Source: Paraburkholderia polaris (GTDB lineage: Bacteria; Pseudomonadota; Gammaproteobacteria; Burkholderiales; Burkholderiaceae). Taken from it: DNA of 35,673 bases. Every line of letters begins with the position of its first letter. Positions within the stretch are counted from its first letter, which is position 1. A model generated the notes under the pieces. That model did not search any database. It was not told the origin of the DNA and worked only from the letters and a program-made list of their open reading frames with translations. The stretch spans positions 1 to 35,673 of the forward strand of contig NZ_JABBGJ010000067.1 in the NCBI RefSeq assembly GCF_012927345.1, read 5' to 3'. Below are positions 24,018-31,518 of this stretch, in pieces. The position numbers and the translations under genes were made by a program.

Positions 24018-25607
24018 ATGGGAACAACTTTGCGGGGCTGGGGCCGGCTGGCAGTCATGGCCGGTGCGCTGGCCGCGAGCGTGTTCGTGCAGCAGAATGC
24101 AGGTGCAGCGGAGTTCAAGTACGGGGTCAGCGCAGACGTCACGTCTCTCGATCCGCAGTTCGCCAATTTGCCTGGCAACCGCAACGTTGCGCGCAATGTG
24201 TTCGAGCCGTTGATCGACATGTCGCCAGACGGCCGGTTGCAGCCTGGGCTCGCCGAATCGTGGAAGCCGCTCGACGACAAGACGTGGGAAATCAAGCTGC
24301 GCAAGAACGTCAAGTTCCAGGACGGCTCGTCGTTCACGGCGGACGATGTGGTCTATTCGCTCGCGCGTCCTGACACGCTGACCAATTCGCCGGCTACGTT
24401 CGGCGTTTTCACGAAAGACATCACCAAGGTGGAGGTGATCGATCCGTACACGGTCAAGCTGACCACGGCCCGGCCGCTGGCTGTGCTGCCAAACTATCTG
24501 TCGATGATCTTCATGCTGTCGAAGAAAGACACGCAGGGACTCAAGAGCGAAGACTTCGAAACCGGCAACGGTCTCGTCGGCACGGGGCCTTACAAGTTCT
24601 CCCGCTTTTTGCGGGGCGATCGCGTTGAACTCGTCCGCAACGACGCTTATTGGGGCGACAAGCCGGCCTATGACAAGGTGACCGTGCGGATTCTGCCGAA
24701 TGCGGCGGCGCGCGTGGCGGCGATCCTGTCGGGCGACGTCGACGCGGTGATCGATGTACCCAGCGCGGACGTCACGCGCATCAAGGCTGACAAAAAGCTT
24801 GCCGTCTACACGAAGCCCAGCACCTTGATGGTCTTCTGGGTGATGAATCAGCTAAACGACAACGCGCCGTATGTGACGGACAACAACGGTAAGCCCTTGG
24901 GCAAGAATCCGTTCAAGGATGTGCGCGTGCGCCGTGCGTTCTCTTTGGCGATCAACCGTCAGGTGCTGGTGGACCGCGTGCTGCAAGGCTTGGGCGTGGC
25001 GACGCAGAACAGCGTGCCGAGCACGATGTTCGGCTACAACCCGGCGCTGCCGCCCGATCCGTACAAGCCCGATGAAGCGAAGAAACTGCTGGCTGAAGCC
25101 GGCTATCCCGAGTGCTTTTCGCTGACGCTCTTTGCGCCGAACGATCGCTACGTCAATGACTCGCAACTGGCGCAGGGTGTCGCGCAGATGCTGACGCGCA
25201 TCGGTTGCAAGACCAAGGTCGAGACGCAACCGATGGGTACGTTTATCTCGCGCGTGAACCAACTGCAGCTGGGCTTCTTCATGATCGGCTGGGGCGCGGA
25301 TGCGGGCGACATGGGCGTGCAGCTCGAATCGCTGTTCTCTAATCCGACCAACAATCCGTTCCGCAAGATCAATATCCAGACGTACGATTCGTCGAACTTC
25401 TGGAAACCGTTGAATGCGGGGCTGGCGACGGTCGACAATGCGAAGCGCGATGCGCTTTACCAGGAAACGTCGAAGGTCTTGCACGATCAAGTGGGCATCA
25501 TCCCGACCCATCTGCAGGTTTCCACTTTCGCCGCGCGTGACGGGATTCATATCGTGCCGCGCGTCGATTCGCAGATGTACGGGTTCGACGCCGCACCGGC
25601 GAAGTAA
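24018..25607 (+). CDS. ABC importer solute-binding protein, family 5 (DppA/OppA type)
   Basis: This 529-residue periplasmic binding protein has a signal peptide (residues 1 to about 30, RLAVMAGALAASVFVQQNAGAAE) and no lipobox. Family features are GVSADVTSLDPQF, NVFEPLIDMSPDGRLQPGLAESWK, WEIKLRKNVKFQDGSSFTADDVVYSL, GTGPYKF and VRRAFSLAINRQVLVDRVL. The start follows AGGAGACGGAG. It captures the substrate for the permease and ATPase genes upstream, from which it is separated by the oppositely oriented porin. It ends 57 bp before a strong bidirectional terminator. Confidence 0.93.
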   Translation: MGTTLRGWGRLAVMAGALAASVFVQQNAGAAEFKYGVSADVTSLDPQFANLPGNRNVARNVFEPLIDMSPDGRLQPGLAESWKPLDDKTWEIKLRKNVKFQDGSSFTADDVVYSLARPDTLTNSPATFGVFTKDITKVEVIDPYTVKLTTARPLAVLPNYLSMIFMLSKKDTQGLKSEDFETGNGLVGTGPYKFSRFLRGDRVELVRNDAYWGDKPAYDKVTVRILPNAAARVAAILSGDVDAVIDVPSADVTRIKADKKLAVYTKPSTLMVFWVMNQLNDNAPYVTDNNGKPLGKNPFKDVRVRRAFSLAINRQVLVDRVLQGLGVATQNSVPSTMFGYNPALPPDPYKPDEAKKLLAEAGYPECFSLTLFAPNDRYVNDSQLAQGVAQMLTRIGCKTKVETQPMGTFISRVNQLQLGFFMIGWGADAGDMGVQLESLFSNPTNNPFRKINIQTYDSSNFWKPLNAGLATVDNAKRDALYQETSKVLHDQVGIIPTHLQVSTFAARDGIHIVPRVDSQMYGFDAAPAK

Positions 25608-25664
25608 TCTGCAAGCGCCGCTGTGCGTCTCTAGCGAAGCTGCAAGAGCGGCGCAAGCGGCGGA

Positions 25665-25698
25665 CGAATCGGCGAGCGCGAGCTCGCCGATTCGTTTT
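25665..25698. terminator. Bidirectional terminator between binding-protein and marR genes
   Basis: CGAATCGGCGAGC (25665-25677), loop GCGA, and GCTCGCCGATTCG (25682-25694) form a perfect 13-bp stem followed by TTTT on the plus strand. The minus-strand marR stop codon (25697-25699) overlaps the T-run, so the hairpin also follows marR immediately. Confidence 0.85.
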
Positions 25699-26185
25699 AT
25701 CCCAATGTCACGCGCGTGTTGTCGTTGAAGTGCGAAACGAACTTGTCGAGCAGCGCGAGAAATTGCGTGCGCTCGGCCGGATCGAACGGCGCGAGCAGCG
25801 CTTCGACCGATTTCTGCGCATAGCGCTCGCATTGGCGGAAGCATTGCCGTCCTGCTTCAGTGAGCGAGATTTCCACTTTGCGCTGGTCTGTTTCGCTTTT
25901 TGCTTTTTCGAGCAGGCCGCGCTCGCTCAGAATCTTGACGACGAGCGCGGTGGTCGAGCGGTCGAGGCCGATCAGACGTGCGATGCCAATCTGTTCGAGC
26001 GGGCCGCTGTGGAACAGGATATACAGCACGCCGTATTGGCTGGGCGTCATGTCGAGCGCAGCGCAGGCTTCGATGAAGAGGTCGGTCGAGATCTGGTGGG
26101 CACGCCGGATCATGAAGCCGGGACGGGCGTACAGACGGTCGAGCGGAGTCTGGCGTGCATCGCGCGCCACAGGGTTCTTTGCCAT
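25697..26185 (-). CDS. MarR-family transcriptional regulator of the gentisate module
   Basis: This 162-residue winged-helix regulator has a MarR core: MIRRAHQISTDLFIEACAALDMTPSQYGVLYILFHSGPLEQIGIARLIGLDRSTTALVVKILSERGLLEKAKSETDQRKVEISLTEAG, with the DxRxxx wing (DQRKVEIS). MarR proteins of this type commonly respond to aromatic acids and repress adjacent degradation genes. The start MAKNPVARD (26185) was preferred; an upstream in-frame Met at 26227 would add 14 residues, and neither has a strong ribosome-binding site. It is the last gene in the direction gentisate dioxygenase, hydrolase, isomerase, marR. Its operator may be the palindrome at 29030-29041. Confidence 0.88.
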   Translation of the reverse strand: MAKNPVARDARQTPLDRLYARPGFMIRRAHQISTDLFIEACAALDMTPSQYGVLYILFHSGPLEQIGIARLIGLDRSTTALVVKILSERGLLEKAKSETDQRKVEISLTEAGRQCFRQCERYAQKSVEALLAPFDPAERTQFLALLDKFVSHFNDNTRVTLG

Positions 26186-26306
26186 GGACTCGTATAGGGA
26201 AGTGGGCCGCCCGCGGTCGGGCGGCAAGTGTGACTGACCGATATTATCGCGCAGTGCGGACGGGATGCCGCAGAGTGGGGCGGATGAGGGGCGTCATCCG
26301 CGCGGA

Positions 26307-26951
26307 TTACTGTGCGTCAGGCTGCTGCCCGGGCGCTGCCGCAGTGAATGCCGGCAACTGCATGCAGCGCTGCGCGATGCGGCCAAGCACCGGGTAGGCA
26401 CTCAGGTCGACGTTAAAACGTTGGGCGTTGAAAACCTGCGGCACGAGCGTGAGATCGGCTAGCGTCGGTTGATCGCCGTAGCAGAACTGACCGGTCGTGT
26501 GACTGTGTGCAAGCCTTGTTTCCAGCGCGGAAAAACCCGTGTGGACCCAGTGGTGATACCAGGCGTCTCGCGCTTCTTTTGTTAGTCCGGCTGTATCGCC
26601 AAGGTATTTGAGCACACGCAGATTGTTGAGAGGATGGATGTCGCACGCGATGTCCAAAGCCAGAGCACGCACAGTGGCGCGGCCGAGCGGGTCGCGCGGT
26701 AGTAGCGGCGGTTCGGGATGCAGTTCGTCCAGGTACTCGATGATCGCCAGCGACTGATGGAGCGACACTTCGCCGTTCCTGAGCACCGGGACGAGCGCCT
26801 CCGGACTGAGCGAACGATAGGCGGGCGCAAACTGCTCACCCCCGTCGCGCGACAGATGGACGGGGATGTAATCGAATGGCAGGCCTTTCAGACCTAGCGC
26901 AATTCGCACCCGATACGATGCGGAGCTACGGAAAAAATTGTGAAGCTGCAC
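26307..26951 (-). CDS. maiA: Zeta-class GST, maleylpyruvate (maleylacetoacetate) isomerase
   Basis: This 214-residue glutathione-dependent isomerase has LHNFFRSSASYRVRIAL at the N-terminus (the SSxSxRVRIAL catalytic motif of the zeta class), SLSPEALVPVL, HQSLAIIEYLDE for glutathione binding, and CDIHPLNNLRVL, TLADLTLVPQVFNA in the helical domain. In a gentisate pathway it converts maleylpyruvate to fumarylpyruvate; in tyrosine degradation the same family acts on maleylacetoacetate. The neighbours decide for maleylpyruvate. It starts with GTG at 26951, preceded by GAGGA. Confidence 0.9.
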   Translation of the reverse strand: MQLHNFFRSSASYRVRIALGLKGLPFDYIPVHLSRDGGEQFAPAYRSLSPEALVPVLRNGEVSLHQSLAIIEYLDELHPEPPLLPRDPLGRATVRALALDIACDIHPLNNLRVLKYLGDTAGLTKEARDAWYHHWVHTGFSALETRLAHSHTTGQFCYGDQPTLADLTLVPQVFNAQRFNVDLSAYPVLGRIAQRCMQLPAFTAAAPGQQPDAQ

Positions 26952-27010
26952 GGGATATCCTCGATGAACGGAGCATGACGAGCGTTACGCTCCGTTGTGA
27001 CGTGAGTCGT

Positions 27011-27709
27011 TCAGACCACTTTGACCTGGAGTTCGCCGAGACCGTCGATGCCGCCATGCATCGTATCGCCCTTGATCACGGCGCCAACGCCTTCCGGCGT
27101 GCCGGTATAGATCAGATCGCCCGGCACCAGTTCGAAGAAGCGAGACAGATACGCGATCGTTTCCGCGACCGACCAGATTAGTTGCGAGACGTCCGCGCGT
27201 TGCTTCGAGGTGCCGTTGACGTTCAGCCAGATCGCGCCGTCCTTCAGATGACCCGTCTGTTCAGTGCGATGCAGTGGGCCGATTGGCGCGGAGCGATCGA
27301 ACGCCTTGCCGATATCCCATGGGCGGCCCATTTTTCGCATCTCTATTTGCAGATCGCGGCGCGTCATATCGAGTCCGAGTGCGTAGCCAAACACGTGATC
27401 GAGTGCGTCGTCGACGGAGATATTTTTACCACCCTTGCCGATTGCAGCGACCAGTTCCATTTCGTAGTGGCAGTTGTCCGTTTCCGGCGGGTACGGAAAT
27501 TCTCCCGTGGTGCCCGGTGCGACATAAACGATCGCGTCGGCCGGCTTGCAGAAGAAGAAAGGCGGCTCGCGGTCCGGATCGAAGCCCATCTCGCGCGCAT
27601 GGGCGGCGTAGTTGCGCCCGACGCAGTAGATGCGACGGACGGGAAACGCGTCGTCCGAACCGGCAACCGGGACCGTTACCGCGGGCGCGGACTCAAAGAC
27701 CAGATTCAT
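27011..27709 (-). CDS. nagK: Fumarylpyruvate hydrolase (FAH family)
   Basis: This 232-residue FAH-fold hydrolase has RIYCVGRNYAAHAREMG at 26-42, FFFCKPADAIV, the metal-binding HYEMELVAAIG with H81, E83 and E85, and Asp114 in LGLDMTRRDLQ. A further conserved block is LVPGDLIYTGTPEGVGAV near the C-terminus. It splits fumarylpyruvate to fumarate and pyruvate, the last step of the gentisate route. It lies between the gentisate dioxygenase and isomerase genes with gaps of about 60 bp, each gene with its own ribosome-binding site (GGAGAAT here). Confidence 0.9.
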   Translation of the reverse strand: MNLVFESAPAVTVPVAGSDDAFPVRRIYCVGRNYAAHAREMGFDPDREPPFFFCKPADAIVYVAPGTTGEFPYPPETDNCHYEMELVAAIGKGGKNISVDDALDHVFGYALGLDMTRRDLQIEMRKMGRPWDIGKAFDRSAPIGPLHRTEQTGHLKDGAIWLNVNGTSKQRADVSQLIWSVAETIAYLSRFFELVPGDLIYTGTPEGVGAVIKGDTMHGGIDGLGELQVKVV

Positions 27710-27770
27710 TGAATATTCTCCATGTGTGATTGTGTTGGATGCTGACCAGCGCGGTCGTCAAGGCGCGCAT

Positions 27771-28823
27771 TCACGCGTCCAGCTTTTCTTCGCGCAGAAT
27801 GTTGAGCGCGGTTTGCACTGGTCGGTCCGAAAAGCTGAACAGCACCGCATCGTCGTTCGCGTGCAGCGTGAATGTTTTCCATGACGGCACGACGAAGTGA
27901 TCCTTCGGGCCGAATTCGAAGCTTTGCCCGTCGATGACTGCCCGTCCGGTTCCCTCGACGACCGAATACACGGCGCCGTCGGTACTGCGGAACGGTTTGC
28001 CTGAGAAACCGGCCGGCAGATACTGCATGAACGTGGCAAGCGTCGGCATCGGCCAGCCGCCGGTTGCAGGGTTGACGTAGCGCAGCTTGACACCATGCCA
28101 TGCGTCGACGTCACCATCGCGATAGAGGCGCTCGAGCACTTCGCGCGTGCGGTCGTACGGGTAGCTGAAAATGGGCGAGGTCGGCGATGAAGGCTGATAG
28201 TCGACCGGCAACAGGTTGTGTCCGTAGCGCGCGAGCGCATTTCCTTCGGGACGGGTCACGCGTTGCGACATTGCCGTGCTTTTTTCCTCGAAGCCTGCGT
28301 CGAAGAAGCGAATCATCGGAATATCCAGGCCGTCGAGCCAGACGACCGGTTCGCTGCGGCCGTCAATGCCGTCGTTGCCGTGATCGTGCCAGGTCCAGCT
28401 CGGGGTAATGATGAAGTCGCCCGGCATCATGGTTGTGCGTTCACCGTCGACTGCCGTATAAGCGCCACGGCCATGGACGATGAAGCGCAACGCCGATTGC
28501 ACGTGGCGGTGGGCCGGCGCTACCTCGCCCGGCAGAATCAGCTGCAATCCGGCATAGAGCGATTGTGTCACGCTGGCGTAGCCGGGCAGCGCGGGGTTCT
28601 CGAGCACGAGCACGCGGCGCACTGCTTCCTCAGCGGTGATCAATGTGCCGGCCTGCTCGATGTAGGGCAGCACATCACGCCATTTCCACAGCGCGGGCAC
28701 GCAGGGTCCATTGGGCTGATGCGGCACCAGCGTGCTAAGCGATTCCCACAGGGGAATCATGTTGAGTTCGCGGATCTGCTCGTAGAAAGCTTTCCTGTCT
28801 GACGTGGGAAGGTCGGTATTCAT
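27771..28823 (-). CDS. nagI: Gentisate 1,2-dioxygenase
   Basis: This 350-residue bicupin Fe(II) ring-cleavage enzyme has LWESLSTLVPHQPNGPCVPALWKW in the N-terminal arm, first-cupin ligands H105 and H107 (PAHRHVQSALRFIVHG) and H146 in SWTWHDHGN, and a second cupin without complete ligands (SFEFGPKDHFVVPSWKTFTLHAN). The start MNTDLPTSDRK at 28823 follows AGGAGACAAGCA. It opens gentisate to maleylpyruvate. It is the first gene of the minus-strand operon and is divergent from the FAD monooxygenase gene that probably supplies gentisate. Confidence 0.94.
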   Translation of the reverse strand: MNTDLPTSDRKAFYEQIRELNMIPLWESLSTLVPHQPNGPCVPALWKWRDVLPYIEQAGTLITAEEAVRRVLVLENPALPGYASVTQSLYAGLQLILPGEVAPAHRHVQSALRFIVHGRGAYTAVDGERTTMMPGDFIITPSWTWHDHGNDGIDGRSEPVVWLDGLDIPMIRFFDAGFEEKSTAMSQRVTRPEGNALARYGHNLLPVDYQPSSPTSPIFSYPYDRTREVLERLYRDGDVDAWHGVKLRYVNPATGGWPMPTLATFMQYLPAGFSGKPFRSTDGAVYSVVEGTGRAVIDGQSFEFGPKDHFVVPSWKTFTLHANDDAVLFSFSDRPVQTALNILREEKLDA

Positions 28824-28926
28824 TGCTTGTCTCCTGTCCTTTTCTGGAACCACCGTGTCTCGTCGAATGGCGTAGGTATATCCGGCGATACGTGAGGATG
28901 TATGACGGTGTTCTGACGAATAATCG

Positions 28927-28938
28927 GCAGACGTATGT
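28927..28938. promoter_or_regulatory. Degenerate second copy of the gentisate-module operator
   Basis: GCAGACGTATGT matches the perfect palindrome at 29030-29041 at 10 of 12 positions and is preceded by the same CG/GG bases. It lies 103 bp from the perfect copy, closer to the gentisate dioxygenase start. Confidence 0.5.
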
Positions 28939-29029
28939 CAAAAGATATTGAATCTTGATCATCGTGTCAAATGAATTCCGTTGTCCGGATGAACCGCTTG
29001 ACGAAGCAGGAATGGCTCACTATATTTCG

Positions 29030-29041
29030 GCAGACGTCTGC
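29030..29041. promoter_or_regulatory. Perfect palindrome, candidate MarR operator of the gentisate module
   Basis: GCAGACGTCTGC is a perfect 12-bp palindrome in the divergent region, 81 bp upstream of the monooxygenase start codon. Length and symmetry suit a MarR dimer site. The link to the local MarR gene is inferred. Confidence 0.6.
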
Positions 29042-29121
29042 GTAAATTGCCGATAACCGTGCAACACGGGAGACGGATTCAATGGCGCGCTGCTCCGCGC
29101 TCATCACGAAAGAGGAGACAG

Positions 29122-30378
29122 ATGAAAAAAGATAGTGAGGTCGTCATCGTTGGTGCGGGGATTGGCGGGTTGACGCTGGCGCTGACGTTGCACAAGGCAG
29201 GCATCGCGAGCCGAATTTTCGAAGCAGCGCCTGAAATCAGGCCGCTCGGGGTCGGGATCAACCTGCTGCCGCATGCGACGCGTGAACTGGCGGAACTCGA
29301 TTTGCTCCCCGAGTTGGCTGCAGTCGGTGTGACGACGCAGGAGTCGGTGTTTTTCAATCGCCACGGGCAACTGATCTATCGCGAGCCGGCTGGACGTTTC
29401 GCCGGTTACGATCATCCGCAGTTCTCGATTCATCGCGGGGATCTGCAGAGCGTATTGCTCAAAGCGGTGCTTGAACGTCTGGGGCCGGACAGCGTCGTGA
29501 CAGACCGTCGATGTGTCAGCGCTACCCAGGACGAAACAGGCGCAATGGCGCGCTTTGCCGATAGCGCCGGAAACGATCATCTCGCTAGCGGCGCGGCGAT
29601 TGTGGCGTGCGACGGCATTCACTCGGCGATTCGGAAACAGTTCTATCCGAACGAAGGCGCGCCGCGCTATTCCGGTTTCAACATGTGGCGCGGAACGATC
29701 GTAGCGCCGCCGTTCCTCACCGGTGGCAGCATGGTGCGTGCCGGCTGGCTGACGCACGGCAAGATGGTCATTTATCCGATCCGCGATAACGTGGATGCCG
29801 CGGGCAATCAGTTGGTGAACTGGGTCGCCGAAATCGAGGCGCCGCAGCCCGCACGCCGCGACTGGAATGGAAAAGGGCGCCTCGCCGATTTCTTCCCTGC
29901 ATTCGCGGACTGGCATTTCGACTGGCTGGACGTGGCCGCGATGATCGAAGCGACGGAGACGATTCTGGAATATCCGATGGTCGATCAGGATCCGCTGCCG
30001 CGCTGGACATTCGGCCGCATCACGCTATTGGGGGACGCGGCGCATCCGATGGTGCCGCGTGGCTCGAACGGTGCCGGGCAGGCGATTCTGGACGCGCGCT
30101 TTCTGGCAGACCGTTGCGCGGAGCTGGGCGTCTGCGAGGAGGCGCTGCTTACCTATGATCGAGCGCGCGTCAAGGCGACCGGCGACGTTGTGCTGATGAA
30201 CCGTAAGGCGCCGCCCGACCGGGTTTTGCAGGTGGTCTACGAGCGCACGCAGGGGCAGCGCTTCGAGCGGATCGAAGATGTGGTCAGCGCGGAAGAGCTA
30301 AGCCAGATCGCCAATCAGTACAAGACGGTCGCCGGTTTCCATCTCGACGATCTGAAGGCGAAGCAACGGGTCGGGTGA
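29122..30378 (+). CDS. FAD-dependent aromatic hydroxylase (PhzS-like; candidate gentisate-forming monooxygenase)
   Basis: This 418-residue flavoprotein monooxygenase has the dinucleotide fold GAGIGG (11-16), IRPLGVGINLLPHATRELAEL and QFSIHRGDLQ, the VACDGIHSAIR (DG) motif, and GRITLLGDAAHPMVPRGSNGAGQAILD (GD motif). The N-terminal third resembles PhzS from phenazine synthesis as I remember it, more than the classical 3-hydroxybenzoate 6-hydroxylases. It is divergent from the gentisate dioxygenase, so hydroxylation of salicylate or 3-hydroxybenzoate to gentisate is the simplest role. The start at 29122 has AGAGGAGA; the earlier in-frame ATG at 29047 lies on the operator side and was rejected. 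Confidence 0.87.
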   Translation: MKKDSEVVIVGAGIGGLTLALTLHKAGIASRIFEAAPEIRPLGVGINLLPHATRELAELDLLPELAAVGVTTQESVFFNRHGQLIYREPAGRFAGYDHPQFSIHRGDLQSVLLKAVLERLGPDSVVTDRRCVSATQDETGAMARFADSAGNDHLASGAAIVACDGIHSAIRKQFYPNEGAPRYSGFNMWRGTIVAPPFLTGGSMVRAGWLTHGKMVIYPIRDNVDAAGNQLVNWVAEIEAPQPARRDWNGKGRLADFFPAFADWHFDWLDVAAMIEATETILEYPMVDQDPLPRWTFGRITLLGDAAHPMVPRGSNGAGQAILDARFLADRCAELGVCEEALLTYDRARVKATGDVVLMNRKAPPDRVLQVVYERTQGQRFERIEDVVSAEELSQIANQYKTVAGFHLDDLKAKQRVG

Positions 30379-30419
30379 TGGGTGAGGTTGGGTGAAGTGA
30401 CGCCGCCGGTCAGGAGGCG

Positions 30420-30440
30420 GCGGCCGCCTGGATCGGCCGC
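30420..30440 (+). terminator. GC-rich hairpin after the monooxygenase gene
   Basis: GCGGCCG (30420-30426) and CGGCCGC (30434-30440) form a perfect 7-bp stem with a 7-base loop, 41 bp after the stop codon. Only TT follows, so termination is uncertain. Confidence 0.35.
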
Positions 30441-30557
30441 TTCAATAGCGCCGCCGCGCGGGGTCACGATGGTCCCTGAGGCAATCGCTACCACGTACAC
30501 GGCGGCGAGGCAATCTTAAGCAAGTAGCCGGCCATTCCCCCTCGCTCTCTGACTCTA

Positions 30558-30572
30558 TAGACGACTGGTCTA
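30558..30572 (+). promoter_or_regulatory. Candidate TetR operator upstream of tetR
   Basis: TAGACGACTGGTCTA is an imperfect 15-bp palindrome (TAGAC/GTCTA arms, 6 of 7 pairs) ending 23 bp before the tetR start codon. It is close to the AGACCAGTC-type half-sites known for several TetR regulators of quinone and drug stress genes. Autoregulation is likely. Confidence 0.6.
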
Positions 30573-30595
30573 ATTGAGGCCATAATCCGGTCCCT

Positions 30596-31186
30596 ATGAG
30601 AGCTAGCCATCCCCACATTCGCAGGCACATCCTCGACGCCGGGCGTGCCCTGATCGCCCGAAAAGGTTTTGTTGCGGTCGGGCTGAACGAGATTCTGACG
30701 ACCGCCGAGATCCCGAAGGGGTCGTTCTATCACTACTTCGGTTCGAAGGAATCGTTCGGCAGCGAGTTGCTGCAGCAGTACGTTGCCGACTACGCCGCGC
30801 GCCTCGACGCGCTGTTCGGTCAGCCCGGTGTCAACGGCCGTGACAAGCTGCTGAGTTATTGGGCCGCGTGGCAGCAGGCACAACTCGCCCAGGACGGCGA
30901 CGAAAAGTGTCTGGTCGTGAAGCTGAGCGCGGAAGTTGGTGACCTGTCCGACGAGATGCGCGTCGTGTTGCGCGACGGCGTCGACCGCCTTATGGTCCGT
31001 CTCGCGTCCGTGATCGAAGAGGGCCAGGCAGACGGCTCGCTTTCGCCGGAGATCAGGGCCAAAGAAGCCGCAGAACTCCTGTATCACATGTGGCTCGGTG
31101 CCGCGCTCGTCACCAAGCTGAGACAGGATGGAAGTGCGATGGCGCAAGCCATGGCGGTCACACAGAGCGTACTGCGCGCGGCATGA
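30596..31186 (+). CDS. TetR/AcrR-family transcriptional regulator
   Basis: This 196-residue regulator has an N-terminal helix-turn-helix (RRHILDAGRALIARKGFVAVGLNEILTTAEIPKGSFYHYFGSKESFGSELLQQY, residues about 8-60) and a helical ligand-binding domain with MVRLASVIEEGQADGSLSPEIRAKEAAELLYHMWLGAAL. The AEIPKGSFYHYFGSKE recognition segment places it with regulators of small-molecule stress responses such as NemR and YxaF-type proteins. An operator-like palindrome precedes it, and an MDR reductase and a GST follow, so it probably represses that group. Its TGA stop is followed, in the same frame, by 88 open codons that run through a 36-bp repeat array. Confidence 0.9.
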   Translation: MRASHPHIRRHILDAGRALIARKGFVAVGLNEILTTAEIPKGSFYHYFGSKESFGSELLQQYVADYAARLDALFGQPGVNGRDKLLSYWAAWQQAQLAQDGDEKCLVVKLSAEVGDLSDEMRVVLRDGVDRLMVRLASVIEEGQADGSLSPEIRAKEAAELLYHMWLGAALVTKLRQDGSAMAQAMAVTQSVLRAA

Positions 31187-31518
31187 CATTGCTGCGGCCA
31201 CGGCCTTGGTGCTATTGAAATTCCTGGGACAGAGGCACCCACCGAAGCACTCAGGGAAGCACTCGCAGAACCATTTGTAGACGCGCTCAGAGCAGTACTC
31301 GCAGAACCATTTGCAGAAGCGCTCAGAGCAGTACACACAGAAGCATTGGCAGAAGCGCTCAGAGCAGTATTCACAAAACCATTGGCAGAAACGCTCAGAG
31401 CAGCACTCGCAGAACCATTTTCAGAAGCACTCAGAAAAGAACGCTGAGAAGCACTCGCAGAACCGCCGGCTCCGCGCAGAACGGAGTCCTTATCGTTGCA
31501 CATTCCAGGAGATTGATT
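31187..31518. other. 332-bp gap between tetR and the MDR reductase, filled mostly by tandem repeats
   Basis: No credible separate gene is here. About 216 of the 332 bases are the 36-bp repeat array described separately; the last 50 bases lead to the ribosome-binding site of the next gene. Repeat-derived open frames exist in several frames on both strands because 36 is a multiple of three and the unit lacks stops in most frames. Confidence 0.7.
31248..31463. repeat. 36-bp tandem repeat array (about six copies)
   Basis: Copies start at 31248, 31284, 31320, 31356, 31392 and 31428 (last degenerate). The consensus begins CGCTCAGAGCAG and continues with a CTCGCAGAACCATT-like block and GCAGAAG. Copies 2 to 5 share the first 12 bases exactly. 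In the tetR frame the unit reads ALRAVLAEPFAE, a 12-residue amphipathic helix pattern. Confidence 0.9.

Noticed and set aside
24852..25844. 330-codon minus-strand open frame across the binding-protein end
   Set aside because: It crosses the strong bidirectional terminator and lies antisense to a well-supported binding-protein gene.
26307..26951. Assignment of the zeta GST to tyrosine/homogentisate degradation
   Set aside because: No homogentisate dioxygenase is present; gentisate dioxygenase and fumarylpyruvate hydrolase are its direct neighbours.
31248..31463. Possible CRISPR array at the 36-bp repeats
   Set aside because: The 36-bp units are contiguous with no unique spacers between them, and no cas gene is present.
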